A stretch of DNA of 64,000 bases from Macrotis lagotis (lineage: Eukaryota; Chordata; Mammalia; Peramelemorphia; Peramelidae). Where the stretch lies: positions 99,371,637 through 99,435,636 of the forward strand of contig NC_133665.1 of assembly GCF_037893015.1 (NCBI RefSeq), read 5' to 3'. This document shows positions 44,436 to 57,310 of the stretch, one piece after another. The notes under the pieces were generated by a model. The model searched no databases. It was not told the origin of the DNA and was given only the letters and a program-made list of their open reading frames with translations. Position 1 is the first letter of the stretch, and each line of letters begins with the position of its first letter. A program made the position numbers and the translations under genes.

Positions 44436-44815
44436 CCCCATATTGTTCCCTACTGGCTAATGTCAAGACTGTTAAATAAAAAATGTACCTCAAATCAAAT
44501 TGCATATGTAGCTTTAGTTTTTAACAATGTTTATGAATAAACTAACATTTGTAATAAAGTAATCTCTCTGGAAGTGACTTTCTTCTCTTCTGGCATCACC
44601 ACACTGGCTACACTGTTACAGAATATTTCTACTGAAACTCTACTCAAAGACTGTCCAGTGTTGCCAACAAGGTTATTTGAAAATCTGCCAGATAGAATAG
44701 TAAAATAAGTGTAGGATAAATCCAAATGGGAAAACAGCCCTAATACTTCAAGGTGAGGCAAAATAAAGTTGGTTTCTATAGAACATCTGGTTTTGAGAAA
44801 TCATTCTAAGTACAT

Positions 44816-45080
44816 GGAGCAGCTAGATGGGACCAGGTTTGAAGTTAAGATTCATTTTTTTTTAGGTTTTTGCAAGGCAAATGGGGTTAAATGGCTTGCC
44901 CAAGGCCACACAGCTAGGTAATTATTAAGTGTCTGAGACCAGATTTGAACCCAGGTACTCCTGACTCCAGGGCTGGTGCTTTATCCACTACGCCACCTAG
45001 CTGCCCCTTCTCTAGTATCTTTTCCAAGAAAACCCCAAATGGGGTAACAATGAGTCAGACACATCTGAACAACATAATTT
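44816..45080 (+). repeat. MAR1-type SINE split by a younger SINE
   Basis: Head at 44816-44854 (GAGCAGCTAGATGGGACC) and tail at 45008-45080 (CTAGTATCTTTTCCAAGAAA to GAGTCAGACACATCTGAACA) are separated by a minus-strand SINE (44855-45007). Confidence 0.75.
44855..45007 (-). repeat. Marsupial SINE inside a MAR1 SINE
   Basis: Full length, TTTTTTAGGTTTTTGCAAGG to CCACCTAGCTGCCCC. Confidence 0.92.
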
Positions 45081-45084
45081 TTAG

Positions 45085-45690
45085 TGAGCATGGTTTTCAA
45101 GTAGTCTTACATTTTGCTTTAAAAGAATTAAAATGTTCATAACATCTTGATCACATGATTACACAACTGAAGAAGAAGAAATACAAGGTAACAAAGGGGG
45201 AATGAGGGAGCTACTCTAGAGTGGTATACAAGACAGAAATAAGGGCATGAGCATTTAGCTGATCATCCATTGGAAATCTGTTTGCTTTCTGCCATGGCCT
45301 TAAAGCAGTTTGGAAACAATTGGATAGCACATTTCACTTAAACAGAAGTGTTCAGAAATTGCTGTAAATCATTGTAAGAAGACAAAAATTATTGTGTCTA
45401 TAATTTTTGAAGTGTTGCAGAAGCAAATCTATAATGTTTCAATAATACACAAAGGGAATATATGTTTGTAATATAACTAGGCAATTATTTAATGTTTTTA
45501 GCATTTTGGAAGAAATTTTAGCACAAATCTAGGCCATCTTTGCAAATTCCTAAATGGGAACCAGTAATCAAAGTGATGATTTCTTAGCAGTCATTCCCTA
45601 AACAATTACTAAATAGATAGGATGAAAAAAAAGAACACACATTTTAATAGCTCTCTACAGGTACAAAATGCTTTTCTTACAATAGTTCTG
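45085..45690. other. No gene seen; unassigned sequence
   Basis: AT-rich; no open frame of note. Confidence 0.45.
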
Positions 45691-45945
45691 GGAAATTAGT
45701 AGATACTTAGATAAAACTTTATCTTATGTCGTCCTCATAGCAACTGGGATAGGTACAACTGGTACCATTATTGCCATTTTGCAGATGGGGGAAATTGAAT
45801 CTCAGAGAGTTTAAATGATTTTAGGATCATAACATAGGTTCATAAATTTAGAGTTGTGGAAGAGACCTCAGGAATCAGCAAGTCCAGCCTTCTCAGGGGT
45901 TGATATCCAGAGTAGTTAAGTGACTTATTCACTTGGTAAAATAAA
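45690..45945 (-). repeat. MIR and related SINE remnants
   Basis: Two adjacent old fragments: CCATTTTGCAGATGGGGGAAAT (45.77 kb, MIR CORE) and AGAGTTGTGGAAGAGACCTC (45.85 kb, as at 26.35 kb). Confidence 0.55.
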
Positions 45946-46150
45946 ATCATCTTTTCTCTAAATCTATAACTCTTCCAAACTTCTCTTTGTTTCTTGAAGG
46001 CATCCCTGTCCTTTCATTCTTCTAGATTAACAACCTCAGCAACATTATGAATTTTATTTAAGATACATTGAATTGATTTGTTTTGTTTTTATATAATGTA
46101 TATTTCCCATTGAATCTCTTCCAGAGGACCATTATTTATAATAAAGAATT

Positions 46151-46298
46151 AATTAAAATTTTTTAAGATAATAGGGTTAAATGACCTGCCTAAGGTCACA
46201 TAGCTAGATAATTTATTAAGTACCTGAGGTCGAATTTGAACTCATGTCTTCCTGACTCTAGGGCTGGTGCTCTATCTGCTGTGCCACTTAGCTGCCCC
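46151..46298 (-). repeat. Marsupial SINE with 14-bp target repeats
   Basis: TATAATAAAGAATT at 46137-46150 and 46299-46312. Confidence 0.9.
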
Positions 46299-46499
46299 TA
46301 TAATAAAGAATTTAAAAGAAAGGGGAAGTTTATGAAAACTAAGTAAGATATCAAAATTCTGATGCTTTATGCAATGTTCTATAAAACTCCAAGTCTGAAA
46401 AAAAGGAGGGATATTGACTTACTATAGTTCTTTTTTTGGAGAGAAGTTAGATAATCTTAATTTCATTGCATTCAGTTTCAATTGTTTTGTAATAGCTTT

Positions 46500-46930
46500 T
46501 CTTTTCTATGTGTGTTGTTATAGTCTTCGCATATTATTGTTTTCTTGCTTCTTCCCATCTCATTCTACATCAGTTCTTATAATTCTCCTCATGCTGGAGG
46601 ATTCATAATATTTTGCATAATCCATTATATCTATGTACCATAATTGATACATTCCCTCAAGAGATGATGATCATCAACCTGTTCCCCTCCAGTTATTTGT
46701 TTCTACAAAAAAGTACTGCATAAACATTATTAAGTATATAGCACTTGAGTTTTTCATCCTCCTCCTTTTTAAGCTTCTTATCTAGCTATGGGATCTCTAT
46801 ATCAAAGAATTCAAACATTTTAGTCACTTTTCCCCCCACATAATTCTAATTTGGTTGGACCAAGTCACAACTCCACTCACAATGCCGAAATATGCCTACT
46901 TTTAAATTTGACTGCTCTGATCTTTGTCCA
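46500..46930 (-). mobile_element. L1 3'-end fragment
   Basis: Antisense L1 tail: AAAAAGTACTGCATAAACAT, TATCAAAGAATTCAAACATT and ACTCCACTCACAATGCCGAA. Confidence 0.45.
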
Positions 46931-46959
46931 TCATTGTCATTTTGCTGAGTGTTAGGTGT

Positions 46960-47435
46960 AATTCTCTCTGGGACTTAAGTCTTTCTTCAAACAACTGCCA
47001 AAGGAATTTTCCTTACATACATGTCTGACCAAGTCATTTCCTTAGTCAATAAGTTCTGTTGGATTCCCTATTGTCTTTAGGACAGAAGACAAGTTCGTGT
47101 GTTTAGATTTAAAGTACTTCACAATCTGCTTCCAATCTACATTTTTTCTTTGCCTCATTATATATCATTGCTCTTCCCTCACTCCCTCTTCTGCCTGTTC
47201 TTCACCCATTATGCTAAAAAATTTTCTGTTTCTTTAAATCCTTTACAATCTCCCAGTTTCAGCTCACACACCACCTTCTCCATCAATTCTTTCCTGATCT
47301 GTCCAACTACTAGGGCCCTCCCTCTCTAAACAGTTTTGCATTTCTTTTGTCTGTTCTCAATATACTTTTAGATGCACATGCTGTCTCTCCAGATAGAATG
47401 TAAGCTCCCTGAGAACAGGACTGTTTTCATTTTGT
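46960..47435 (+). mobile_element. L2 LINE 3' end
   Basis: GACCAAGTCATTTCCTTAGT, TTCAGCTCACACACCACCTT and ATGTAAGCTCCCTGAGAACA are typical of L2 3' sequence. The 76-codon open frame here is a relic. Confidence 0.65.
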
Positions 47436-47477
47436 AAGTTAAGCAAGGAATGCTGTGTCTGATGTGTTTTGATTGGG

Positions 47478-47718
47478 CAGTCATTTCAGTGGTGTATGAT
47501 TCTTCATGATCCCATTTGACATTTTCTTGACATAGATCCTGGGCTTTGCCATTTCCTTCTTTGGCTCATTTGATAGATGAGGAAACTGAGGCAAGCAGGG
47601 TCAAGAGACTTACCCTGGGTCATACAGATAGTAAATATCTGAGATCAGCTTTGAACTCATGAAGATGAGTCTTTCTGACTCCCAGCCCAACTTTCTATAC
47701 ACTCTGCCATCTGACACA
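47478..47718 (-). repeat. MAR1-type SINE
   Basis: CATTTTCTTGACATAGATCC, GCCATTTCCTTCTTTGGCTC and GAAGATGAGTCTTTCTGACT. Confidence 0.82.
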
Positions 47719-48059
47719 TAGAAAATTAAAAGCTTTTTAATTGATAATGTTCACACAGTTAGTAGTAGCAGAGACAGAATTTGAAATCATGTCTTTTTGA
47801 CTCTAAGTCTTATATGGTCACTTAGCAGTAAGTGTCAGAAGCTAATAATTGTTAATTATTGCAAATATTTTCTTCTTCCTTTTCTTTTTTCTTTTTCTTC
47901 GTTAAAAGAGGAAACTAAGACTCAGGGAAATAAAATAACTTGTTCACAAATACACCTCTCTAAAGTTGCACAGATTGGGTTTGAACTCATGTCCATACTG
48001 CCCTGCCACTCCTACCTTCTGTCATTCACATTTCACATTACATTGACAGTTCCTTCTCT

Positions 48060-48338
48060 GGGATTCGGCTGCCTGGTGAGACCTCACTGTATCTAGTTGG
48101 TCCCAGTCTTGTCAGCTGCTATGACATCTCCCCTCCACTATTCTTCCTTTTCACTTCTCTCCTCATACCTCTTCCTCTGGGAACAGTAATCACATCACCA
48201 CTACTATTACTTTAGTAAGGTCCCACTCACCTTTCCCGAAGCTTCACCATCATATGGCTACTGCTCCTCTTTCCCCTTAGAACTTAAGTTCCTTCAGGGT
48301 AGGAACAGTTTCTCCCTTGTATTTGTATCCTAGCACTT
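48060..48338 (+). repeat. L2/MIR 3'-end remnant
   Basis: TTAAGTTCCTTCAGGGTAGG to CCTAGCACTTAGCAT; the solo LTR inserted at its end. Confidence 0.5.
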
Positions 48339-48343
48339 AGCAT

Positions 48344-48772
48344 TGTTGAGTCTGGAGGAGGGAACTCAGGCCGACCTCAATATGATGCATAAGCTGGTTC
48401 GTTTATTGATCACAGGATACATACTTTTATACTCTACATTTCCGTAAACAATTACACAAGCATTTTAGCAAGCATTTTTTTCACATGCATACCTTGTGTA
48501 TGTCTTAGGTGATTGTTTTGAGAACCAAACAGTGTTTTGATAAACAGAGTGAATATTGTTTTGAGAACCAAACAGTGATTTGATAAACAAAGTGCAGAAG
48601 GTAATTATCTCAGAATGCGCTATCTATCTGAGCCTGGGAATGTACCTCCTTAGCTCAGACATGAAGCTCCTCCCTTGTCTAAGCTCTGAAGCACATCTTG
48701 CTTGTTAAAGCACATAACTATTTCTGTATTAACCCTTCATAGCTCTTAGCCAGGAATACATATGACACAACA
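48344..48772 (-). mobile_element. Solo LTR of an endogenous retrovirus (fossil)
   Basis: A 429-bp element with termini TGTTG...CAACA and flanking 5-bp repeats AGCAT (48339-48343 and 48773-48777). In minus orientation it carries an AATAAA (48402-48407) near its 3' end, as LTRs do. No internal viral region adjoins, so it is a solo LTR left by recombination. A stretch of about 40 bp is duplicated in tandem inside it. Five-bp target repeats point to a class I or III type. Low decay of the ends suggests a fairly recent to moderate age. Confidence 0.75.
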
Positions 48773-48779
48773 AGCATCA

Positions 48780-49550
48780 CTCAGCATCATTAAATAGTTA
48801 ACACTTAATAGTTTTTGATTCATTTATAGATTCTGACTTTTTTTTAGACTAAGACTTTTTTTAAAAAAAAAATCACCCCACTGTTGCAGTTATTTGAGTC
48901 CCTCTGATAATAGATTTCCTACTGACCTAATTCCAAAGGATGGATGGGAATGGAGAGCCTGAAGTTTGGGTCTGCTCCCAGAACCCTCTAGCCTTGTTTG
49001 TTCATTGATAGTGGATAAAGACAACTGTGTCTTTGTCATACCCCTGGTGTTGACAACTTCTAGCAAATAGTGCCAACATGGTATGTGAAAAGATTCTGAT
49101 TTGCTTGCCCAGGAGAGACTGAAGTAAATGCAGCCAATTGTAGGCCCAAGTATTTCACTACAACCCTAGCTAACTCCCTAGCTTCTTTTTTTAATCTCCC
49201 TCCCATTTGCAACTCACCCAAGCCAGCTGCCTCTCCTGTGTCCAATTCTTGCTTTCAGCTGCCCATCAACTAATCCCTGCTGGAGAGAAAATAAAATGAT
49301 ATATGGAAAGCACTTTGTGACCATAAAGTTCTAATACCAAGGTTAACAAACTATCCTGGCAGTCCTTTTTTATGGCCTTCCAACTATGAATGAATTTTAC
49401 AAAGATAAATGCCATTCTTAGCCCAAGGACCATATAAAAATAGCCATTGGCTAGACTTGACATGTAGGCTATAGTTTTTGTACCCTTATTTTAAGGAAAT
49501 ACTAAGTGTAATTATTATAATAATGATTATATTTTATGTTGAGAAGTTTC
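48780..49550. other. No gene seen; unassigned sequence
   Basis: Two short minus-strand frames (61 and 65 codons, 49.06-49.46 kb) lack splice context or family resemblance. Confidence 0.45.
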
Positions 49551-49554
49551 TATA

Positions 49555-49680
49555 TGTGTGAAGCAATGGAGTTAAGTGACTTGCCCAAGGTCACACAGCT
49601 AGTAGAGTGTCTGAGATCATAATTGAACTCAGGTTCTCCAGGGCTTGGTACTCTATTCACTTCACCACTTAGCTGCTTTT
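49555..49680 (-). repeat. Marsupial SINE, diverged
   Basis: AAGCAATGGAGTTAAGTGAC to TTCACCACTTAGCTGC. Confidence 0.8.
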
Positions 49681-49689
49681 ATTTATATT

Positions 49690-51250
49690 TTATTAAGAGA
49701 TTAAGAAACTAAAGGCAAGGTAGGTTAAGTAACTTGACCAGTTTCATACAGTTTCAGTTGGTACCAGGCCCAGGATTCAAATCCTCAGAACAACAGATTC
49801 CCTTCTAATTCTTCCATCTCTAATTCTAGGAAATGTTTCTGGCCTTTAGCTGGTCTTTAGTTCAGGACTGGGGTAGAATCCATTGAACCCCTGAGGGCTG
49901 ACTCTATATAGCCCTGGGGATCTTCCTCATGCCAGAGAGTGAACTGATGTTCTGCTCCCTGGGATACAAACAGCCAAAGTTCTGGGGTAATGTGTTTGCC
50001 AATGTCTTTGCTTCCTAAGTGGGTTCCTCGGCGAAATGCAAGTATCTGTGGCTTAACTCAATGTCACAATGCAGATAGATGTGGCCATCTCTTCTTTCTC
50101 CATCTAATCTTACTCTCATCTTCAGACCAAAGGATCTTGTGAAAAGGCTAACCAACAGTGTTGTCTATAGTCATAAGATTGCTAAGGGTATCAATGATAG
50201 TGAATTCAATTTACATAGAATTTTAAAATATGTGATATCATTTGAATATATGATTTCATCTGAGTCTTATAACAACTCTGTGAGATAGGTACTAGCCATG
50301 GTATTTCACCCAATTAAGGAATGAGGAAGCTAAACCTTTGACTTGCTCAGGGTCATCCAGTAGTTTCATAATGAAGGTCTTTCTGACTCCAAGTCTTGCA
50401 CTCTACTGATTAGGCTACTCTGCTTCTCATTTTGCCAATAGTCATTCCCAAAGCTGACAATGAGAGATGAGGAAAATTTTCTCCTGTCCTCTCTCTCCCA
50501 ATCCTTCTCCTTACATCTCAGTATTGGACCTTCACCCTTTTAGCTTAAGCCAGTGATTCTTGACCCCTTTTGTGTCATGGACCCTTTGACTATTTGATGA
50601 TACTTTGGGGAACCCTTTGCAGAATCAGGTTTCTCAGTGATTGAGTCACAAGCTAAGTTTCACTCTATTGTTAATGTAGAATCTTTTTAATTGCATCTTC
50701 CTCTGATTCATCAATGTCTAAAGATCATGCTAACTATGCTCAGAACTTTTGGGTCCCTACTAAAGAGATTCTTCTCCCTCCACCTTTCCCATATTCCAAT
50801 CTCCAAGTTGCTCCTATGATTTCATCTGCTGGGATAGGAACAAATCTTGAGGGGTTAGGAATGGAGACCTGACCTCAGTTTTTAGTACAGTCTGACTGAA
50901 ATCTGGCCCATTACCATGATCACTACAGCTATTCTAAGGTTAGAGTCTACCAGGCTTTTGGAGACCTGACCCTCCTGCATGAAGGAACCTCTGGGACTCA
51001 GTTATCCAGACTACATTATACAGGTTCAAACAGAGTCCTGTCCAGGTGCTGGGAACATTGTTCAGATGCCTGGGAACATTGAAAAGGGTCCAGCTAAAGC
51101 TGATCTGTAACATAAGACATTTATTGCTGAAGGACTGCATTAGGTGGACAGCTCTTGCCAACAGGCACTTGTTAAGATCTGAAAATTTTAGTCTGGAACA
51201 TACTTCCACTCCCAACTCCTAAAATGTAATTAGCTTTTAGGAAAGGTTCA
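49690..51250. other. No gene seen; contains one MIR remnant
   Basis: A MIR fragment lies at about 50.27-50.42 kb (AACAACTCTGTGAGATAGGT). No other repeat or exon is recognised; a 91-codon minus frame at 50.94-51.22 kb is probably chance. Confidence 0.45.
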
Positions 51251-51257
51251 CATCAAG

Positions 51258-51455
51258 CAGTTAGGCTGCAAAGTGGAAAAGGTACCAGACTTGGAGTTAG
51301 GATGATCTGAGTTCAAGTTCTTCCCCAAATATTTGCTGTAGGACCCATGCCAAGTCACTGACCAACTCAACCTGTTTCCTCAACTACAAAATGGGGATAA
51401 GCCTAGTGCCTACTTCCCAGGATTATGAGGATCAAATGAGATCATATATAGGCCA
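51258..51455 (+). repeat. MIR/Ther-type SINE
   Basis: CTTGGAGTTAGGATGATCTG, GAGTTCAAGTTCTTCCCC, CCTGTTTCCTCAACTACAAA and GATTATGAGGATCAAATGAG. Confidence 0.7.
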
Positions 51456-51459
51456 CACA

Positions 51460-53095
51460 GTTCTCACCTGCATCAGTCTCAACCAAAAGAATTTGGTCAT
51501 ATTTGCCACTGTAGTCTGCCTTTCTCTAAATCTTAATCCCCAAGTAATGGGTGGGACCCATGTCCTTTCTATCCCTTCCTCCCTCTAATAAAAGTTATAT
51601 TCTTCTGCTCTGCCCTCAGTCAAGCTTGGCTTTCAGGAAAGGACTTGACAAATAGAATTACAATGGGATGCTGATGGCCAGTAAGGGTTTAGTGTGCAAC
51701 TACTTAAAGGGAAATTTGTTAATAGGAGAAAAAACCTTATGCTAAATGAATTAAGATCTAATATTAAATTTTTAGGCACGATCTTAAGCTATCAGAAGAT
51801 TTAGGGGATAGAAAGACCCTTTCCTTAGTTTTCAGAATACAACTTATAGGCGATCACATATTTTAGCCTTCTGTGATGGCAGCCCTAATTAATGTAGTTA
51901 ATAATGGCTTCCCATTTTCTCTGCCTGTATCTCTGGTTCTGGCTTTCTCCATCTCTCCAATTCTCTGCCTCTCTTTCTCTTTTTCTCTCTACCTTTAACG
52001 TAAGTCCCTTTTGACTTCAGTTTGTGGAGTGAGGGCAGAGAGAGAAGGAAGTGTTGGTCCCATCCAGCTTGATTAGTACATTTGGGGTTTTCTTGGCAAA
52101 GATGCTGCAGTGGTTTGCCATTTCCTTCTCTATCTCATTTTACAGATAAAGAAACTGAGGTTACCATAGTTAAATAACTTTAATGTAGATATTTTACTCT
52201 TCTGACTTCCTGTTGCATAATTATCAATAATAATAGCAATGAAAATATAATCAGGGTATGCTTAGCAGATTAGTGCTAGATGTGATCCTAAAATTTGCAT
52301 ATAGTGACAATTATGACTCCCTTTCCACCAATAGTCTGTTCTCTTGCTAGTTGCCATTCTAGAAAAAAGTTAACATCACTTATCTATCAATTATTTTGTC
52401 AACAGGAGGGGAAGACTGTTGTTTGGTCACTAGACAACTCTCTAGAGGGTGGGAGGTAGTTGGAAGAGGGAAGATAGGGTTTAGTACTTGCTTTAAAAAA
52501 ACTTACCTCAACTTTCAAAATTTTCTCTCTTTCATTAGTTAGCATTGGCTACCCACTGGCTAATCACTATGTGACTTTTTAAGTTGGTCAGAGAGGTAAT
52601 AAAATACAAATAATCAATAATATAATTATTCAAGAGGGGACTGCAACAACATAATAACCACTGTCCTCTCAAACATCCTCCCCCAGCTCGTTCTTCTCAC
52701 TTTTGTGATGGCAAAGGGTTTTTTTCTCTAAATTGTGGGAGTTTCTCCAAAGTTTCTAATGAAAAAAAGGACAAAAGATTTGGGGACTAAAATTCTGCTC
52801 CATCTGATCAATGAAAGCTGCTACTTTTGGTCGAATTTGTTATGCATTGCTCATCTACTCATTTCCATGAACAGAAAGACTTCTTTGAACAAATTTTACT
52901 TCAGTTGTAGGGCTATTATGCCCACTTCTGTGTGGCAAGAAACTCAGGGACTCTGTCATTTTTTCCACTTCTTGTCCATCTTGCTCTATAAAAAAGTCTG
53001 GGTAATATTCTCCAAGGGTAAAGAAAAACCAAAATCCTAGAATTCTGGGAGATGGATGCCCCATACTCATTTCTCACTTCACCAAAATCACTATG
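51460..53095. other. No gene seen; one partial MAR1 SINE
   Basis: A minus-strand MAR1 fragment is at 52.07-52.19 kb (TTTGGGGTTTTCTTGGCAAA, GGTTTGCCATTTCCTTCTC). An AATAAA-bearing stretch at 51.59 kb is not otherwise LTR-like. The rest is unassigned. Confidence 0.45.
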
Positions 53096-53099
53096 ATTC

Positions 53100-53252
53100 T
53101 TTTTTTTTTTTTGATTTTGCAAGGCAATGGGGTTCAATGACTTGCCCAAGGTCACACAGCAATGTATTATTTAGTGTGTGAGGTAGAATTTGAACTCAGG
53201 TCCTCTTGACTCCAGGGCCAGTGCTCTATCCACTGCACCACCTAGCTGCCCC
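53100..53252 (-). repeat. Marsupial SINE
   Basis: Full length, TTTTGCAAGGCAATGGGGTT to CCACCTAGCTGCCCC; sits just outside duplication copy 2. Confidence 0.92.
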
Positions 53253-53639
53253 TATAAGGAATGCCCTGAATAAGTGATAGTCCACACTCTCCCCCCCCAT
53301 TTCCTTAATTCTCCACAGCAACCTTGTGAGATAGAGAAGTTCAAGAGCCTGCTCAAACTTCTACATCTTTCTATCTCTTTGAACTCTTTGTATTTCTATT
53401 TTTTTATGGTATCATCTCATCTTTGATGTTACACAATTCAAGTATATTTCAATCGTGGATCTAAAGGTTATTTCTAAGGTTTTGTTGTTATGGTGTTTTT
53501 TCAAGTCAACTAAGAGCCATTTTTGTATAAATAGATCTTTTCCCCTTCTTGAACTAATATCCTTAGGATTTCTTTCTTATCTTGCTTTCTTCATTCTTTC
53601 CTCTCCCCTTCCCTCTTTCCTTTCCTCCAAGTAATGAGA

Positions 53640-54400
53640 TTGCTATACCCCTCTCATCTTGCAGATGAGAAAACTAAGACCCATAAAGCTCTTCACAATT
53701 TTGAGCTTCCTCTCATGACTCCAGTTTACCCATTCTAAGGGAAAGTAAAAATTAAGTCTTATTCCTCCTCTTTTTGGAAAAGTATTTTAAATATTTAAAG
53801 ACTGTGATCTCATCTTTTTCTAACCATCTTTTGATGGTAATCTCTGGATGTTGTTTAATTTGTCAGTGGGGTGCCCAGAAATCACCACAAAACTCCAGAT
53901 GTTGTCTGACTAGGTCTAAGAACAGCTGGACAAGTGTCTTCCTCATTAAAACATTTTTCTTCTATTAGTATAGCTAAGGATAGTATGGTATTTTTTTTTT
54001 TTGTCAAAAGATTTTCGAAACACAGCACTGACACATTGATCTCTCAGTCCACTAAAACTCCCATAAACATCAAATGGCATGGGACTGCTGAGAAGATAAG
54101 TTTAGACTCTCAGCACTTCTTCAACCTTAAAGAACCATCATTTCATTCTAGAATTACCCCCAAGCTGTCTTCTGTATGTCTTGTTCCTATCACAAATTCC
54201 CCCCAAAAAGATTTCTTTTTTTCTTACCTCAACTTCCCCTCTTCTTCATTTCTCAGACCATTATAGTTTGGTTTCTAACCTTACCCCTCAACTTAAATAT
54301 TCTCCCAAATTTTCTTCATATTCTTTGTATTTGCATTACCTTCAATTCTTTTTAAATTGTATTTTTATTCTTATTTTAATGAATATTCCCCATCCCCCAA
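53640..54400 (-). repeat. Old CR1/L3-like LINE remnant within duplication copy 2
   Basis: Equivalent of 20.66-21.3 kb, with GGGGTGCCCAGAAATCACCAC, CTCCAGATGTTGTCTGACTA and TCCACTAAAACTCCC. No intact reading frame remains. Confidence 0.4.
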
Positions 54401-54539
54401 AGAAGGGAAGAACAGATAGAAAGTATTATAGGTAAAATCACAAATTTCTATTATATGTGTGTTTTTATGCATGCCTCCTGTTTGTCTTCTGAATTGTCTT
54501 CTCTTCTGTGCATTAAAAACCCCATCAATAATCCTTCCT

Positions 54540-54600
54540 CCCTTCCATCCCCTCCCCTTCCCTTCCCCTTCCCTTCCCTCCCCTTCCCTTCTTCTCTTGA
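54540..54600 (+). repeat. (CCCTT)n pyrimidine tract
   Basis: Imperfect CCTTCCCTTCCC repeats about 60 bp long; overlapping frames in this stretch are artefacts of it. Confidence 0.85.
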
Positions 54601-56617
54601 TTCATATCTGGTCTTTGAACCCAAATGGCTGTGGAGGAGAACGTGAGATTGGTGACTTAGCACAGCAACACCCCCTCACACAATCCAATTCAGTTGTTTG
54701 TCATGATGTCATCTCCCTGATGTCATGGTCTTCTTTGAGAACAAAGGACAAATATCATCATTATACATTAGATCATGCAAGTCTTCCTAGATTTCCCTGA
54801 AACTATTCTTTCTATTAGTTTTTTCTTTTTTATGATTAACCATTCTTTCTTATTTTTTAATTGCTTGCAAAGATAGTTTTCAACATTTATCTTTTTGTAA
54901 GCTTTTGAATTCCACATTTTTCTACCACCTTCCCTTCCCTTTCCCCCTCCACCATGGCAGCAAACAATCTAGTATAAGTTGTACATGTACAATTGTGTTT
55001 AACATATTTTCATGAGTCATGTTGTAAAAGAGGAGTTAAAATTAAGGGGGGGAAATCATAAGAAAGATAGAAAAAACATAAAAGAAATTCTAAAAAGTGA
55101 ACAAAGAACTCCACAGCTTTCTGCTTTGTTTTGTTTTTCTGAATGTGTATGTCATTTTCCATAACAGGTTTCTCAGGATTGTCTATGATCCCTGATCTGC
55201 TGAGAGGAACCATGTCCTTCATAGTTGATTCATCTCTCCATGTTGCCATTAATTTGTTCACTGTTCTCCTGGTTCTGTTTACTTCACTCAACATCAGTTC
55301 ATGCAAACTTTCCAGGCTTTTCTAAAGCCTGTCCATTCATGATTTCTTATAGAATGATTAATCATACTTTATAACATTCATATATCATAATTTGTTCAAC
55401 CGTTCCCCAATTCATAGGTATACCTTGATTTCTAATTCTTTGCCACTGCAAAAAAAGAGCTGTTAGGAATATTTTTTGAACATGTGGGACTTTTCCCATT
55501 TTTTTATGATCTCTTTGGTTTACAGATCAAGTAGTGATATTTATGGGAAAAAAGGGTATGCATAGTTGTGGTTATTTTTGCCTTTTGGGTATAGTTCTAA
55601 ATTGCTGTCCAGAATAGCTGGATCAGTTCACAATTCTACCAACTGTACATTAGTTTCATAGTTCCAGTTTTCCCACATCCTCTACAACACTGTTCATTTT
55701 CCTTTTTTATTTTAGTTAATATGATAGGAATGAGGTGGTACCTCAGAGTTATTTTAATTTGCACTTCTCTAATCAGTGATGATTTGGAGCATTTTTTCAT
55801 CTGACTATATTAATTTCTTTATCTAAAAACTGCCTTTTCATTTCCTTTGACTATCTGTTAGAGAATGACTTTTATTCTTATAAATTTGACTCAGTTCTCT
55901 ATTTATTTTAGAAATGAATTATATCAGAGACATTAGCTGTGAGGGTTGTTTCCTAGCTTTCTGCATTCCTTCTAATCTTGGTTGCATTGGTTTTGTTTGT
56001 AGAAAACTTTTCAACTTGTAATCAAAGTTATCCATTTTGCATTTTACAATGTTCTCTGTCTCTTCTTTGGTCATAAACTACTCTCCTCTTTATAGATCTC
56101 ACAAAAAACTATTTCTTGTTCTCCTAATTGGCTTATGGTATTACCTTTTGTGTCTAAATCCTTGACCCATTTCAGGGTGTGAGAAACTGTACCCAGTTTC
56201 TACCATCCTATTTTCCAGTTTTCCCAGCAGTTTTTGTCCCAGAAGCTGGATTCATCTTTGTCTTTCAGTTTATCATAGTCATTTACTATTATTTCTTTTG
56301 AACCAAATCTATTCCACTGATCCACTTTTCTATTTCTTAGCCAGAACAGGTAGTTTGATGATTGCTACTTTATAATCTAGGTTTTTTTGATCTTTTAACA
56401 TTTTATTTGTTTTCCAATTATATACAATAGCAATATGTACCTATCATTTTTTGTAAGGTTTTGAATTTTACAATTCCTTCCCCTCCCTTCCTCCCCAAAG
56501 GCTGTCTGATAGTCTCTACATTATTTCCATGCTATACATTGATGTAAATTTAATAAGAGTAAATATGAGTAAACATAAACCCCCTCCCCCCAAGAAGATG
56601 AGAAACCTCAAGAATAG

Positions 56618-56622
<5 letters not shown>

Positions 56623-56650
<28 letters not shown>
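56623..56650 (+). repeat. (GA)n microsatellite
   Basis: About fourteen GA units in the 3' UTR of the half-L1. Confidence 0.9.
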
Positions 56651-56652
<2 letters not shown>

Positions 56653-57183
56653 TGTACTTCAGTCTGTGTTCAGATATCAATGGCTCTGTCTCTGAGGTGA
56701 GTTGCTTTCTTTATCATAACTCCACCAGAGAAGTTGTTTCAATATTTTTCCCACAGTTACAATTACTAGCTGTACCTCCACTCTATTTCTCCCCACTCTC
56801 ATTTATTCTATTCTCTCTCTCTCCTTTCATCTTGGCCCTGTCCAAAAGTGTGTTGAATCTGAGTACCCTCTCCCTCGATCTTCCCTCTCTTCTGTCACCT
56901 ATTCCCTCCTTCCTTCCCCCCCATCCCCCTTATCCCATCCCTTTCTTCTTATTTTTCTCTAGGGTAAGATAGATTTCCTCACCCTATTAAATGCGTGTTA
57001 TTTCCTCTCTGAGCCATTTCTGATGAGAATGAAAGATCACTCATTCCCCCTTTGCCTTCCCCCTTTACACGCCATTGAAAAAGCTTTTTCTTGACTCTTA
57101 TGTGAAATTTCTTAGCTTATTCTTCATCTCCTTTTCCTTCCTCCCAGTACTTTCCTTTATCACCCACTGACTCCATCTTTTTA

Positions 57184-57310
57184 CTATATATATGTATACA
57201 TATGTATATATATGTATAGATATGTATATATTCCTATGTCCTATGTACACCCCCCCATATATAATATATATATATATGTATACATATCTATATATCTATA
57301 TATATATAAA
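57184..57310 (+). repeat. (TATG/TA)n microsatellite
   Basis: Alternating TATATGTATACATA blocks split by a short unique stretch and a C6 run. Confidence 0.88.

Noticed and set aside
54455-54800. Frames of 63-113 codons over a CCCTT tract
   Set aside because: Low-complexity pyrimidine repeat plus old SINE tail.
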